Below are positions 49,576 to 61,667 of a stretch of 64,000 nt of DNA, in pieces. Origin of the DNA: Mercurialis annua (taxonomy: Eukaryota > Streptophyta > Magnoliopsida > Malpighiales > Euphorbiaceae). Location of the stretch: positions 71,298,653 through 71,362,652 of the forward strand of contig NC_065572.1 in NCBI RefSeq assembly GCF_937616625.2. Direction: 5' to 3'. A program made the translations under genes and the position numbers. A model generated the notes under the pieces. The model was not told the DNA's origin, did not search any database, and worked only from the letters and a program-made list of their open reading frames with translations. The stretch's first letter is position 1. Each line of letters starts with the position of its first letter.

Positions 49576-49578
49576 AAT

Positions 49579-49667
49579 CTTTTTTTTTTATATAATTAAG
49601 GAGGGGGAGCGCTTTTGGGAATAATTGAACTCATGACCTTAACAATTTGCAGCCCAACACTTATATT
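49579..49667 (-). mobile_element. SINE, tRNA-derived, nested in a MITE
   Basis: The minus-strand sequence matches the SINE at 61668 (gctgcaaattgttaaggtc, gagttcaattattcc, agcgctccccctcc) and ends in an A-rich tail. The flanking cgaccgacctaat and cgaccggccaat form an imperfect target duplication of about 12 bp. Confidence 0.75.
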
Positions 49668-49701
49668 CGACCGGCCAATTTAATCCGGTTTTTAATCATT
49701 G

Positions 49702-50169
49702 CTTATAACAATCATCCACTCACAATTACAGCTATAGACAATTATTATGGGTAATTGATTTAATATGAAAGTTTACTTTTTGTTATTATTATAAACACTT
49801 ATAAATTAAATTTACATTTAATTAATTTTAAAACTATAATTTTTTAAAAGTTTATTTTATCAGCATTGCAAACTGTTCTAAACTAATTTTTAGTAAAGTA
49901 CATGTTCAGTATAAAACTAATCTTTTTTAGTTTATTTTGATATTATGAACCTTTAGTAAATTATTTTAGGCCAAATAACCAAAAAAGCCAAACCTTTGAA
50001 GAAAGTTCTATAAAAGTCCAAACTTTTCAAATTTATTCAGTTTGTCCTAAAACGCATGATTTTATTTCGATTTTGTCTAACTCTCAAATTTCAATTGATT
50101 TTGCATATGTGGCACCCACGTTGCGCTGACAAGATATGTCACACGTATGCCACCTAGGCGACTGCACGA
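49702..50169. other. AT-rich spacer
   Basis: No gene or bounded element recognised. Confidence 0.4.
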
Positions 50170-50435
50170 AGTGGCGGAACCAGAACTCCAACTTAGAAAG
50201 GTTAAATTTTTTACATTCGACTATTTAAAAAAAAAATCAAGCGGCTGTAATATACTCCAAATATGTAAATTTGCAGCGGTAGGGCGGTTACAGAGAAAAA
50301 CTGCCCCTAACACACGTAGGGGAGGTTATAACCGCACCTACTGGTTAAAAACCCAAAAAAATTGTTTCTTTTTTTAATTTTTTCCCGGCGAAGAGGGTCG
50401 GTCGATCCTCCTCGACCCTCCCTAGTTCCGCCACT
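50170..50435. mobile_element. MITE with agtggcggaac ends
   Basis: The left end agtggcggaaccag and the complement of the right end agtggcggaactag form 14-bp inverted repeats, 266 bp apart. No clean target duplication was found, so the superfamily is uncertain. Confidence 0.7.
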
Positions 50436-51323
50436 GAATGCAAGGTAAAAAGTCCAAATAAATTTTTAGATTTTTTAAAAAAAAATATTTACACCGTCAA
50501 ACTATAAATCATTTTAACTCAACTCTTAAAATATTTATCGCTTTTATATTTATAATTTTTTAAAATATTTTCACCCTCTTCACCCTCTTCTTCATTTATT
50601 TTATCTATAAGTGAATAAAATATATCAATTAAAACTAATTAATTAATCATCCTGTCCCCGTCATATACAAATTTTTTTCCGACAATTTTTTTTTTAAAAA
50701 AAGTTAATAAAAAAAGTTTATAATTTTTTTTAAAAATATATGTTTTTTCCCGAGAAGGCTCCTCGTCGTTGGAGGAGCAGATATGTTCCTCACCTAAGGA
50801 ACAACACCTCCTCGCCTGATGAGCTGCTACAAAATGGTTTGGAGCTGATATGCTCCAAATGACTATAGAAGGAACATAATTTGTCAAAACAGGTTATATT
50901 TGCAAATTTTGAAAACTTTGGTCATAACCGACAAAAATCACAAATTTTTTATATTTTTTGAGGGTTTGGCGTAATATTTATGATATATTATGAAAGTAGG
51001 TTATGATAATAATATGATAAGTTTATTGATAATAGTTTGATAAAGTACGTAAAGTAATTTTACAGAAAAATTATAATGTCGATATGATAATGTTTATGAT
51101 ACCGATATGATAACGGAGTAAAAGCATAAATTTTTAAATTACGAGAGTAAAAATATAAAATTGGGAAAAAACATGAGCTATTTGTTTAACTATTTTCGTG
51201 TTGAGATAAAAAAATGTAATTAATTTTTATTTTTAGATAAATAAGTAAATTTTTCAAAATATTATCTTAAACAATAAAGAAAAATAAAATTTCAATATGG
51301 ATCAAAATCAGCAAATAATATAA
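50436..51323. other. Spacer, low-complexity
   Basis: A- and T-rich homopolymers. Around 50745-50830 there is a small GC-richer patch with ctcctcg motifs in inverted arrangement. No gene recognised. Confidence 0.35.
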
Positions 51324-51668
51324 TGAACAAAGGGTCAACGCGCTTGTGAAACGGGATCATCTAACCCAATTTATATTCTTTTGAGCAATAAACCATAAAA
51401 CTCTTCATTTTTGGGTCAAATAACTCCATAATTGTATTTTAGAAACGCGTAAAATACAAATCGAAAATGAGAGATGCAAAAAAATAATTAAATACTTCCC
51501 TAATTGTTGCGATATAATTATCTTAAATCCATTTTTTAAAATAAAAATAAAAATTATAAGGTTATTTGATCCAAAATAAAGAATTTTGGAGTTAGTTGTT
51601 TAAAAACGTATAAATTGGATTAGATGATATTGTGTTGCAAGTTCAGGAGCGCGTTGACCTTTTGTTCA
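51324..51668. mobile_element. Foldback/MITE element, 345 bp
   Basis: Inverted arms of about 60 bp begin tgaacaaagggtcaacgcgc on the left and tgaacaaaaggtcaacgcgc (complement) on the right, with continuing similarity through atcatctaayccaatttata. The centre also pairs (ttatttgayccaaa with its inverse), so nearly the whole element could fold. The right end abuts the UQCC1 partial duplicate. No clear target duplication. Confidence 0.75.
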
Positions 51669-52190
51669 TAGTATAATATGTGGCTCAATCGTAGACGTCA
51701 ATCCAATTTCACTTCACTACTAAAATCTCCTCTTCCGATCATTTCACCGACGTGTCGATCGAGCTTAAGAATTGAGGTTTAACAAAAAGAAAAATTAGAA
51801 CACTCACTGCTAAACTCTCTGAAATGTTGTCAAGATGGAACATAACCGCTTCTCAACTCTCCAAACTCTACTCTTCAAATTATAAACACAATCTTTTCTC
51901 CATTCAATGCCTCTCCAAATCATCGGCGTCCCGCTCTATCATCGGCTCCTCCTCGTGATTCCGCTGGACTCCCTTCCCCTTCCAAATCACTGGCATGTGG
52001 AAAACCCTAATCCTTGTGAGATTTTAATTGATAATTAGTCAAATATTAACAATTAATCAACTGTATTTGTTTTCTTTTTTAGGTAAATTTGGATAAAATG
52101 TTTTGATCAAAGCCACGTTCGTTGACTATATCGAAGGATTGTCCGCTTAGGGTTAACGAATCTGATTATCAAGGCATTAAGCGTTTTTTT
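51669..52190 (+). pseudogene. 5' duplicate of the UQCC1-like gene
   Basis: Matches the promoter, exon 1, intron 1 and start of exon 2 of the gene at 53984 (53830-54350). The ATG at 51824 is kept. A small deletion after LSKSSAS shifts the frame into a stop, and in exon 2 the Trp codon of the KMFWSK motif is TGA. Similarity ends abruptly at about 52190 within a T run. It is a dead partial tandem duplicate about 2.16 kb upstream of the live gene. Confidence 0.9.
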
Positions 52191-53252
52191 AACATCTTGT
52201 CCAGGTTGGTCTGAAATGCTTCTAACATCTTTTTTAACATCTCGTGATAGACTTTGGGAATATCACGTTTGGAGTTGGTTTGTTGTTTCCATCTAGATCT
52301 GGGAAGACAATAGGATTGTTTCCTCTAATTTGTTGCGTTTGATACTAGGGTGTCGAGTATGAAGTTCCTCCAGTGTTGGTTTTTGCTCATGTGGTGTTGA
52401 GATCGTCGTTGCTAGTGACATTAGGTGTTTTGGAGGTGTTTAAGCCTATAGGTGAGGACTGATCCAAATTCTTTGGATTCATTGGTGCTTATTTTTTAGG
52501 TTTGATCCGTCAGAAGTCATTCCTTCAATGAGAATTTGTTTTGAGTTTAGAATTTTTTTTTGATTTTGAAGTTGTCAAATTTTTCCCCAGACAACGTCAA
52601 TTGATGTAGTCTACCTTCTGATCATCTTGATTAAACCTGCAAAACAGGGTAGATAGCCAATTAGACAGTGGTTGTCCGATTAACTCTCTAATGCTAAAGT
52701 CAGTTTAGGATCTGAGCAGTGTTTTTGCGTATTAAATACAATTGTGTGTTTAGGCATATCTCAAACTCTTTATATAGTAGTCGAAAGAATACCTAATTGG
52801 ATCCAAATAGAAAAGTGGTTCATACTTAGTAGTTTTGTGTTTGAATAGGAAATGATTCCTTATTAAAAGGAAGTCCTATTTAGAAATATCAGCCTGAATA
52901 TGCTTATCTTCCTAAATAGGAGGTTGTCTCTGAATAGGAAAGTGATCCATTATATTCGGACTTCTAAATATTATTCTTCTCGTATAAATAGGTCTCTGGT
53001 GAGTCGTTTTGACATAGGTTCTATCTGTTGACCGAGTCCTATGGGAATCAATCATTCTAGAGATTTGGGCGAATCCCTCTTTAGTCTTCAAGCTTGGAGA
53101 GTCTCGTGGATTCGAGCATGAGTTTCATTTGGCTTTCGCCTCGGGCGTGTCCTAGAATTCACCCAGAAGAATAGATCATGTAGGACTTGGTTCCATTTTA
53201 TTTATACTGGAATTTGGTTTCCATCATTTCCCAACTTCTTTTAAAAAAATAA
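52191..53252. other. Unassigned insert between the UQCC1 duplicates
   Basis: No coding frame. The part 52700-53200 is less AT-rich, with repeated ctgaataggaa/cctatttag motifs and a TATA-like cgtataaata (about 52980). This could be a solo LTR or other element, but terminal repeats were not found. Confidence 0.35.
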
Positions 53253-53759
53253 GGGTTAAATACTTTGCAGGTTACCGCTATTTCAAAAAGGCTATCGAAC
53301 TTCATTTATTTCAAAAAGGTTAATGAACTTTCAATTTCATTTCAAAAAGGATAATAAACTTTGATTTATTTCGAAAAGGTTATCAAACTATCAATTTATT
53401 ATAAAAAAATACCAAACTTTTATTTTTTTCTAAAAGGCTATCAATTTTTTTTTTATCAATGGAAGGTTTTTAATTAAATTGAGGATTTATACGCGTATAG
53501 TTTATGTGGCGTTTAAAATTGTGTCGTATGGTTCAGATGATTTAGAAAATAAATTTTCGGTAATATATTAAAAACAAAAAAAATATTTGGTTTCATTTTT
53601 GTAAGATATTGATAGTTTGATAACATTTTCGAAACAAATTAAGATTCAATATTTTTTTGAAATAAATTGAAAGTTCAGTAATCTTTTTAAAATAAATTAA
53701 AATTCGGTAACTGTTTTGCAATATATTGATAATTCGGTAACCTACAGAGTACTTAACCC
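53253..53759. mobile_element. MULE-type MITE with 9-bp target duplication
   Basis: The left end gggttaaatactttgcaggt and the complement of the right end gggttaagtactctgtaggt form inverted repeats that continue for 24 bp. An exact 9-bp duplication aaaaaataa flanks it (53244-53252 and 53760-53768). The interior carries imperfect repeats of a ttatttcaaaaaggtta unit. It lies just upstream of the UQCC1-like promoter. Confidence 0.87.
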
Positions 53760-53983
53760 AAAAAATAAAATTTTGACATGGATCAAAGGATGGCACGCAT
53801 CAAGTGGTGGGCCGAACCCGGACCAGCTACGATATAATGCGTAGCTCAATCGTAGCCGTTAATTCTATTCATTTCACCACTAAAATCTCCTCTTCCGATC
53901 AGCTCACCGGCGTGTCGATCGAACTTAAGAATTGAGGTTTAACAGAAAGAAAAATTAGAACACTCACTGCGAAACTCTCTGAA

Positions 53984-56261
53984 ATGTTGTCGAGATGGAA
54001 CCGAACAGCTTCCCAACTCTCCAAACTCTACTCTTCAAATCACAAACACAATCTTTTCTCCATTCAATGCCTCTCCAAATCATCGGCGTCCGCCGCTGTA
54101 TCACCGGCTCCTTCTCATGATTCTGCCGGACTCCCTTCCCCTTCCAAATCACCGGCACGTGTAAAACCCTAATCCTTGTGAGATTTTAATTGATGAGTCA
54201 AATATTAACAATTAATCAACTGTATTTGTTTTCTTTTTCAGGTAAATTTGGATAAAATGTTTTGGTCAAAGCCACGTTCGTTGACTATACCGAAGGATTC
54301 TCCGCTTAGGGTTAACGAACCTGATTATCAAGGCATTAAGCGGTTTTTTCTTAAGCTTATGCTGTTCTATAGTACACAAAGCAAATCTATTAGAGGTGCT
54401 AATGTGGTTTACAAGCGCATTGTTTCGCAAGTTGATAAGCCTCTAATTTACGACGGTCAGCTGTTCGTCTAATTTTCGAGTATTTTTTGTTTATTTGTGT
54501 TGTATGTGTAATTGTAGGTGTTTAAGAGTTTTTAATTTTCTTTTATTGTATTGCAGTGTTCAATTTGGAGAAGACATTTAAAATGACATTCTCATTGCTT
54601 GTGCTCCACATGTGGCTTGTCCTGCGCCGATTAAAACAGGAAGGGAATGAGGGTGTTGAATTCGGGCAGTATTTGTATGAGATTTACAATCATGATGTTG
54701 AGCTCAGAGTTTCTAAAGCTGGCGTAATATGTTTATTCCTTTATTATTTTGTCGTGTTTAGTTACGGAATTAACCTCATTTCGTGGTTTCTGCGTTGATT
54801 TCATACTGGTTATGGTGCAGCGGGATTAACTACTACTGTATTAGACGCAGTGCCATCATTTGACTTCTTTTGTATTTCACTTTAGAAGTGTTCTCTAAAG
54901 TGTTTGTGATAATTAAGCTTTTGAATGGCAGGTTAACTTACTGTTGATAAAATGGATGAAAGAATTGGAGAAGATATTTTATGGTAACATTGTTGCTTAT
55001 GATGCTGCCTTGCTTCCTGAGGCTAAATCTACTGAGCTAGTGAAGGTGGTTTGGAAGTAAGATTGTTGTCAAGGTTCAATCTATAAATGTCTTTGATATG
55101 AATTCTGCATTTTATTATTGGATGAAAATGTTATTTTAGTAGTGTAATTTTGATAGTAATTAAATTTGATCTTTGCTGGGTTTTTTGTGTATATCCCTTT
55201 ATTGTTAAATCTTTTGCAACTTGCACTGAGCAGAAACTGTCCTTCGACCCCTTATATTTTTGATTAATTTTTTTTTAAAAGATCAATGCATCTTATAATG
55301 TATAACCACAAAAGATACTTCTTTAGAGTTGGAAACTAAGGAAGCTGTTTGCTCATGGATGGGACCTTTTGTCGTATTTCAAATTAAGCATATCATTAGA
55401 TCCATTTCAAGGCTTCAAAATTAGCTTATGTGAATGTCATAGAAATGCATGATCATGATGGTAGTGGTACTACTATGATAAAGAAATAAATTTCCTTTTC
55501 TATGTAGTATGCGTTAGGAGCAACTAATTTTTAAATTAGTGTGTGTGTGTTCTTTTCCTCACCAGTTTGCGTGTATTACAGGAATGTCTTTTCTGATGAT
55601 GGGAGTTCAGAGCCAGATGCTAGTGCATTACGTGCTGTCCAGGCATGCATCTTAGATTCTGTTTATTTTTAGCTCCCAAAATATCTTTCAACTTGTTTCC
55701 ATCACAAATATATGCCGAATGTGACTGAATGTTCGTTCATTACGGATTTATGCAGGCAATGGCAAGATATGTACGTCATGAAGTCGATTGTTTTTCATTA
55801 ACAGGTACGTTTGTTGGATTTGCAGATGACTTCATTTTGAAGTTGCTTTCTTGATGACAAACTTTTATATATCAAGTTACAAATTGTCCCAACTTAATTG
55901 ACACAAAGTGAGAAGAGGAAACAGGGGAAGAAAAATTGTGTATAATAGGGAATCATACATGATGCCGTAACTATTTAGCCGTAATTCACATTTTCATCTA
56001 ACAATTATTGATTCTGTCCGTAGGTTTACTTTTGAAACTAGTTAATACATTAAGTTGGGCGGTCTAATATCTACCTGGGAATTCTATGATGCAATTTTAG
56101 TGGCTCTTTTAAGTTACTCATTTGTATCTGTTGACTGTTGCTTAGTAGAAATTTGACTAAGTTGTGGAATTGGATGCGCAGACAAAGAAGCCATGTTTTC
56201 TGGGAATTTCATGTTCACCGCCTTGGAAAATGCATCTTCTTCTGATACAACAAGGAGGTGA
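53984..56261 (+). CDS. UQCC1: Ubiquinol-cytochrome c chaperone (CBP3/UQCC1-like)
   Basis: Seven exons (53984-54160, 54242-54455, 54557-54723, 54932-55056, 55582-55642, 55756-55804, 56182-56261) give 290 aa in one frame. The N-terminus is rich in Ser, Arg and Lys with few acids (MLSRWNRTASQLSKLYSSN), as in a mitochondrial presequence. From about residue 60 the chaperone domain follows (VNLDKMFWSKP, DYQGIKRFFLKLMLFYS, then LVLHMWLVLRRL, YEIYNHDVELRVSKAG, LEKIFYGNIVAYDAAL). These blocks identify the CBP3/UQCC1 family, which assists synthesis and assembly of cytochrome b into respiratory complex III. Intron 5 has no GT-AG solution and is best read as GC-AG. Intron 1 begins next to AAACCCTAA (54164-54172). 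A broken duplicate of the 5' end lies upstream. Confidence 0.92.
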
Positions 56262-56639
56262 ATCCGAGAGATTGAAGGTATCGGCCAACTTACATCCAAG
56301 ATTTTGGCTTCATAAAAATCTGATGAAAAACAAGTGTTAGTGTTATACAAGATGTATAAATGCAGACTAGAAGTGAATAATGCTATTCTTTAATAATATT
56401 CTTTACTTGATTATCTTTTCACTCTGAATTGTTAAGAGAAAAGTGGTCGATCGAGTTGACATTGATGTACAATGGTGCATGATAGATGATACAATACGTA
56501 TTTGGCGACGCACTCGAGCAAGGTATTTTGATAAAGAATGAACGATGTGCTTAGAATGATTCCAGGATTAGATATTTCATTTTTTTTTTCTATAGTATTT
56601 ACTTATTTCTTTTGCTTGATGGCACCTTATTTTTCTTCT
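56262..56639. other. UQCC1-like 3' flank
   Basis: Probable 3' UTR to about 56400 and then spacer. The open frame starting 56538 begins in spacer and is not a separate gene. Confidence 0.4.
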
Positions 56640-56970
56640 AACTATAAACTGGCTGAGACTGATAGTTTATTTGTAAATTATCAAATTTCAGAGGGGAATT
56701 TTGTAGTCTATTTTTTTATATTTTATTTATTTTATCATTAGATGAAAGTGTTTTAAATTTAAATAAAGATCTCTCCTATTTTTATGATATTATAACAGAT
56801 TGTTCTACTTTGTTAAGCTCTATGGATGATATATCCTATGCTTTTGTTAAACGCTCAGCGAATTCAGCTGCCCACTGCCTAGCTAAAGCAGTTGATTCTA
56901 TGTCTGTGTGTGGGGAATGGTCTAGCCCTCCCTCTTTTCTTGTTAAGGTTCTTCTTAATGATATAAAATA
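56640..56970 (+). pseudogene. LINE 3' tail with RNase H remnant
   Basis: The frame ending at 56970 encodes ISYAFVKRSANSAAHCLAKA, followed by a WSSPPSFLV block and a stop. This is the C-terminal part of the RNase H domain carried by plant L1-type elements. Upstream an AETDSLFV piece in a shifted frame may be the preceding RNase H segment. The element is severely 5'-truncated and dead. Confidence 0.75.
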
Positions 56971-58599
56971 AAGCTTAAGCTTTTTCTCAAAAAGAACAAA
57001 TTTATTTTATAAATATAAGATACTAAAAGCATTCGAGCTTGGTTTTATGAAGGAAAGACGAGGATGGTGAATGAAATAAAAGTATTCGAGCTTGGTTTTA
57101 TTGGGTTCATGTGTATAATGCATGGTTCCGAATTAGATTAGAAAATTTTCTTATGGACATTCAAATTTCAAGACATGATAATCATATCTACTTTTTTGGG
57201 TTTCTTTTTTTAAAATCATCTATCAATTAATTATGTGGTCTGTTTTGGATAGTGGACGAATTGCCTAGTTGCTCCATCAATGCATTTGAGAGATTAGATA
57301 TAAATTTTTGTAGTTTTTATAATTTTACTGTTTTCTATTTGTAATTTTTGAATGTATTAATTTTTTTAATTTTTATTTTTAAAAAAGTGACATGCTATTT
57401 ATTTTTAAGTAGCGCAATTAGAACTGGTATACATATCTCGAACAAAATTAAAGGCATTTATTATATACCGTGAAAATGAAATTGTGGTATATAATTGACT
57501 TATGTCCGATAATTTATATATGAGATTCTATATATGTTATTTATTTTAATGACGTAACATGTTATTTATGTTTAAGAGGCACGACTAGGGCTGACGTATG
57601 TATGATATTGAATGAAATTTATTATATAAATCTCGTTTATTTGTAAGAAGCGCCGCATAAGTAAATCATATTTTTTTCTTTTATCAATGTACATATATTG
57701 TTCTTCTCATTCTATCATATCACATGGTATTTCGATCTTCTTACTTCCGAACAAATGATTTTAGGTTTTATCAAATCCGATTCGATTTTTCTTTAATCTC
57801 AAAAACTTTCAACTATAATTTTTAAAAAGTTTGATCCTCATCACTATTCAAAGATGGGATCTTATTTCAAATTAAATCTTACATAAAAACATTTTAACCT
57901 TAATTCAAGGTAGAATAGTGGTTAGATTTAATTCAAGCAAATGATATCAGGTAAGTGATACATCTATTTTGCTTTATAGATTATGTGTATATATTTTTAA
58001 GGCCTAATGGTTTTAAAAGTATAAAATTCTGTGTGATTTTGCAATTTTAAACTAAATGTTTTTAATTTTTATGATAATGTTCTAATTTGGCAATTTCGTT
58101 ATAATTTTATTCATTTTTTCAATCAATTAAAATTTGTCAATTTTTTTATCTCAGTACAATACCTATTTATCTTATTGACTTTTTTTATTATTTTTATCTT
58201 CAACTTGCTTTTGTTTTGCTTCGCTCATCGTAAATTAGATAATCTAAAATTAAATTTTAATATTGTTTCTGTTTTTTTTTTAGATTAAAAGTTAAGTTTT
58301 GAAAATTTTAAAAAATGAGTTTTGCTAATTACGGAACTAGTATATAAATTCAACAAACAATTGGGACAACTAAATTAATTAGAAAAAATTGAATAGAATT
58401 ATAACAAAAAATAAAATTGTAATAGTAAAAAATAAAAAGCTTTGATTTCAATTGCAAAACCAATCAATTTTTTTTTTTGCATCATTAGGCCTTTGGTTTA
58501 TTTTCTATTATTTAGTGTTTGGCCCTTGGATATAATTTAAATTTGAGAATGTACTGAGTTTACCAAGGTGAAAAAAATAGACTTTCAATAAATTTTTTA
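56971..58599. other. AT-rich intergenic DNA
   Basis: No coding potential, no clear element ends. Confidence 0.4.
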
Positions 58600-60299
58600 C
58601 CATATAAGCATATATGTAACAAGATATTATTGCACATTTAATCTATATATTGTTGGCCTTACAGCCACTTTTCCTTATTAGTGTCTTCTACTATATCCAA
58701 AAAGTTGTAGTTCTTTCTTCTTCTTTTTCAATTTTTTTAATATACAAGAATATTATATAACATATCAATTGTACAGTTTGACATGTGCATTGTACCAAAA
58801 TGAATTTAATATTATATAGTCATATTATTCTTTAACAATTTAATTTATGTTTTGACTTAATTAATCTAAAACTAAATTCAACCATTTGTTGCTCCGATTC
58901 CTAAAAGAAAAAATAAAACTTAATTAGTCTAAAACTGGAAGTACTCATATTTACAAATACAGTAAAATTTTGACTGTGTAATGCACAAACATCACAAATA
59001 TCAATGATTAAATTTTTTGGGTATGAGATAGTAAATATCTAATAGTAAGTCTTCGTTATGGCAAAATCCGAAATTGTTAGTAAAAAATCTGCTTAGATTT
59101 CATAATAAATTTAAATCTTGGAGTCAGATATTTTACTTAATATGGTTATCAGAATTAACTAAAAATGGACCTCTTGTCATCTATAAAACTCTGGAAAATT
59201 TCAACAATTTTCAATCATTTGATAAGCAAAAACAACATGGAAAAAAAGAAAAAAAAGAAAAAAAAATTTAGCAATTCTATTGAAAAATCAGACCGTTGTT
59301 CATGCCAATTCAAGAAGAAGCCATTATTTCTTCCATTCTTCTTTTAGTGTAAGAGTCTCAATTCTTTTATTTGAAATAACTATTTCTCAATACTGTTTCC
59401 GATTGATATTTTAATTTTCGCGTCGCCAAAACTCTTCTATGCAGCAATTTTAATCTAATTTTAATGTGTTGGTAGTGATTAAACAAAAATACGTAGAAGA
59501 AACACAAACTTTTTTTTCTTCTAATTGTTGTGTTTTTTTACAGCGTCTAATAATAGGGTTGATTTGGCCTTTCTTAAATAAAAAGGCTGAGCTGCAAATC
59601 CCGGATGATCTAAAAGATTGGAAGAATTGTTCAGTTAGGAAGTCAGGATCATATGTCTAATCATATGGAGTCCTGCACTTCTACGATGACCCCCCTGTCA
59701 TATGCTTTTCCGGAATTTGTTGGAATGGACTCCGCCGCGATCTAAGCAAATTTCGGCGGGGAACATACCATATATGTTGCACTCTCCAAAGTGAAGTTTC
59801 GTTACTGGATCGAGTTTTCGGTTTTTCGAGGATGAGACAGGACGAAGGTGCTTGAAATGGGCGATGAGTTGCTACTTACTACAGCTTCTAGTAGGTGCAA
59901 AATGAAATTTGAAGGGGAAGCTATGATATGGCGGGTCACATCTGAACTGGTTTCTTAGCACACTATTTTAAAGGCGAAATGCCTAAAAAATACACCACCT
60001 TTGCATCCTAACCTTCCACTGGTGGAAAAATGTCAGTAGATTGGCTCTGAATGTTTATTATTCATCCAAGTCTGCGACTCAACGCGTTGATGTGAGGTGA
60101 TAAAGGCGGGGCCATATTTTCGCTTCTTGTGAGAGGGTAGTAAGTACCTGATGGAGCAACATTAGTTTGATTTTGTATGTCACTAATATGCATCAGAGTT
60201 GCAATAACAAGGTCTACATTGAGAAGCAACAAATTTGACCAATGCGAAGTTCGTTTTAAAATATATTTGAATCTTTTAAGTTCACTAATCTTGTATCTG
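58600..60299 (+). repeat. Tandem gene-like unit A
   Basis: First of three related units. It starts with ttaccatataagcatatat (about 58608), a block repeated at 60681. It has a TATA-like tataaaa (about 59182), an ATG followed by a Lys-rich stretch (about 59238), a gtaaga donor (about 59348), an acceptor before 59544, and a conserved downstream segment containing gcacttctacgatgacc and ggctctgaatgtttattatt. It ends near 60299, where similarity to unit C stops. Frames are interrupted. The encoded family is not recognised. Confidence 0.55.
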
Positions 60300-60758
60300 G
60301 CTTGTTGATTTTGCAAGACTTATTTTTCTAGAAGTGGGTTGCTTCATTCAACTGATTTCTAGCCTATCACAGAAACTAAAAAGTAGTCTATTTATTCATA
60401 CAACTTGTATTATCTGTAATTGATATCCACTACAATTTATATCACTACTAGAAAGTGTGATAGTTTGAAATAATTTGCTGGCTCATTTTACCTAAGAGTA
60501 TAAATAAATTCATCATAACGGAACAAATTGATTTTCTCTAGTTGTATGTTCTTTTAATTATAACTATTAGTTTATTCAAAACAAATTTTCTTAAAAGATT
60601 CATTTCTATAATCTGATTCACATCATGTTATCCTCAACTATACCTAGCTGACAAAAATAAAGTCAGAATTTCAAAAATTATTTACCATATAGGCAAATAT
60701 ATAAAAAGATATTATTGCATGGCAGTCACTTTTTCTTATTTAATTGTTATTTTATTTG

Positions 60759-60770
<12 letters not shown>

Positions 60771-60804
<34 letters not shown>

Positions 60805-60810
60805 CACATA
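60771..60810. repeat. (TA)n(CA)n microsatellite
   Basis: About 23 bases of ta repeat followed by gacacacacacaca, inside unit B. Confidence 0.9.
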
Positions 60811-61060
60811 TAATAATATACTATAACATATCAATAATACAATTCGATAGGTATATTATCTGATATTTCCAAAATGAATTTAATTTTATATAGTCATAAT
60901 AGCCTATAATCCAATAACAATTTAGCTCATATTTGATTTAATTAGTTCAAAACTTTAACTCTCCAAATTATACAGATACGGCTAAAATTTGCCAGTGTAA
61001 ATTTGTAATGCATAAACATTATTGATGTTAAATAATTATCGAACGAGTCGAAATAGTATA

Positions 61061-61142
61061 AACGCTAGGTAATAAATTGTTAGGTCGGCGTGGGCTTAAT
61101 TCCTCCCACAAGTGCTACACCTCTCTAATTATATAAAAACAT
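61061..61142 (+). mobile_element. Degenerate SINE copy
   Basis: The blocks taaattgttaggtcg, attcctcccacaagtgct and ctctctaattatataaaaa align with the SINE at 61668. The B box is mutated. It lies inside unit B. Confidence 0.65.
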
Positions 61143-61667
61143 GTTAAATAATTTAAAAATCGGGGTGTACGATGATAAAAATCTAAATGAATATGAAACA
61201 TTATGACAGAATCTGAGATAATTTGAAATTTTTATGAAAAAATCTGCTGAGATTTTATCATTAATGAATTGAACTTTTTAGAAACATACAGTCAATTTTT
61301 TTACTTATTATGGTTATGAATTAACTAAAAATGGACTTTAATTCACTTATAAAAACTCATCAAAATTTTACCAATATTCACACAATTAATAAGGAAACAC
61401 AACATGGGAAAAAAGAAAAGGAAGAAAAAAATTAGCAAACCGGTTTATATTCGGGATCTCGTTGAAAAATTAGATCGTTGTTCATTAAGACAATTCAAAA
61501 GGAGGCTACTATTTTTTCGTTCATTTTTTAGTGTAAGATTCCCAATTCCACCATAATACATCCTGTTTTTTGTTTGCCATAATAAATTTTCTTGATATAA
61601 TTTTATCATTCCTGAAATTGTATATTAAAATTATTTAATTTCTCATGTAGTTTTAAAATAACTATTT

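Noticed and set aside
55885..56065. MITE in UQCC1-like intron 6 (cccaacttaat and attaagttggg)
   Set aside because: Only an 11-bp inverted match, with no target duplication or extended ends.
56538..56741. 67-codon open frame after the UQCC1-like gene
   Set aside because: Low-complexity Phe-rich translation in a different frame from the recognisable RNase H tail that follows.
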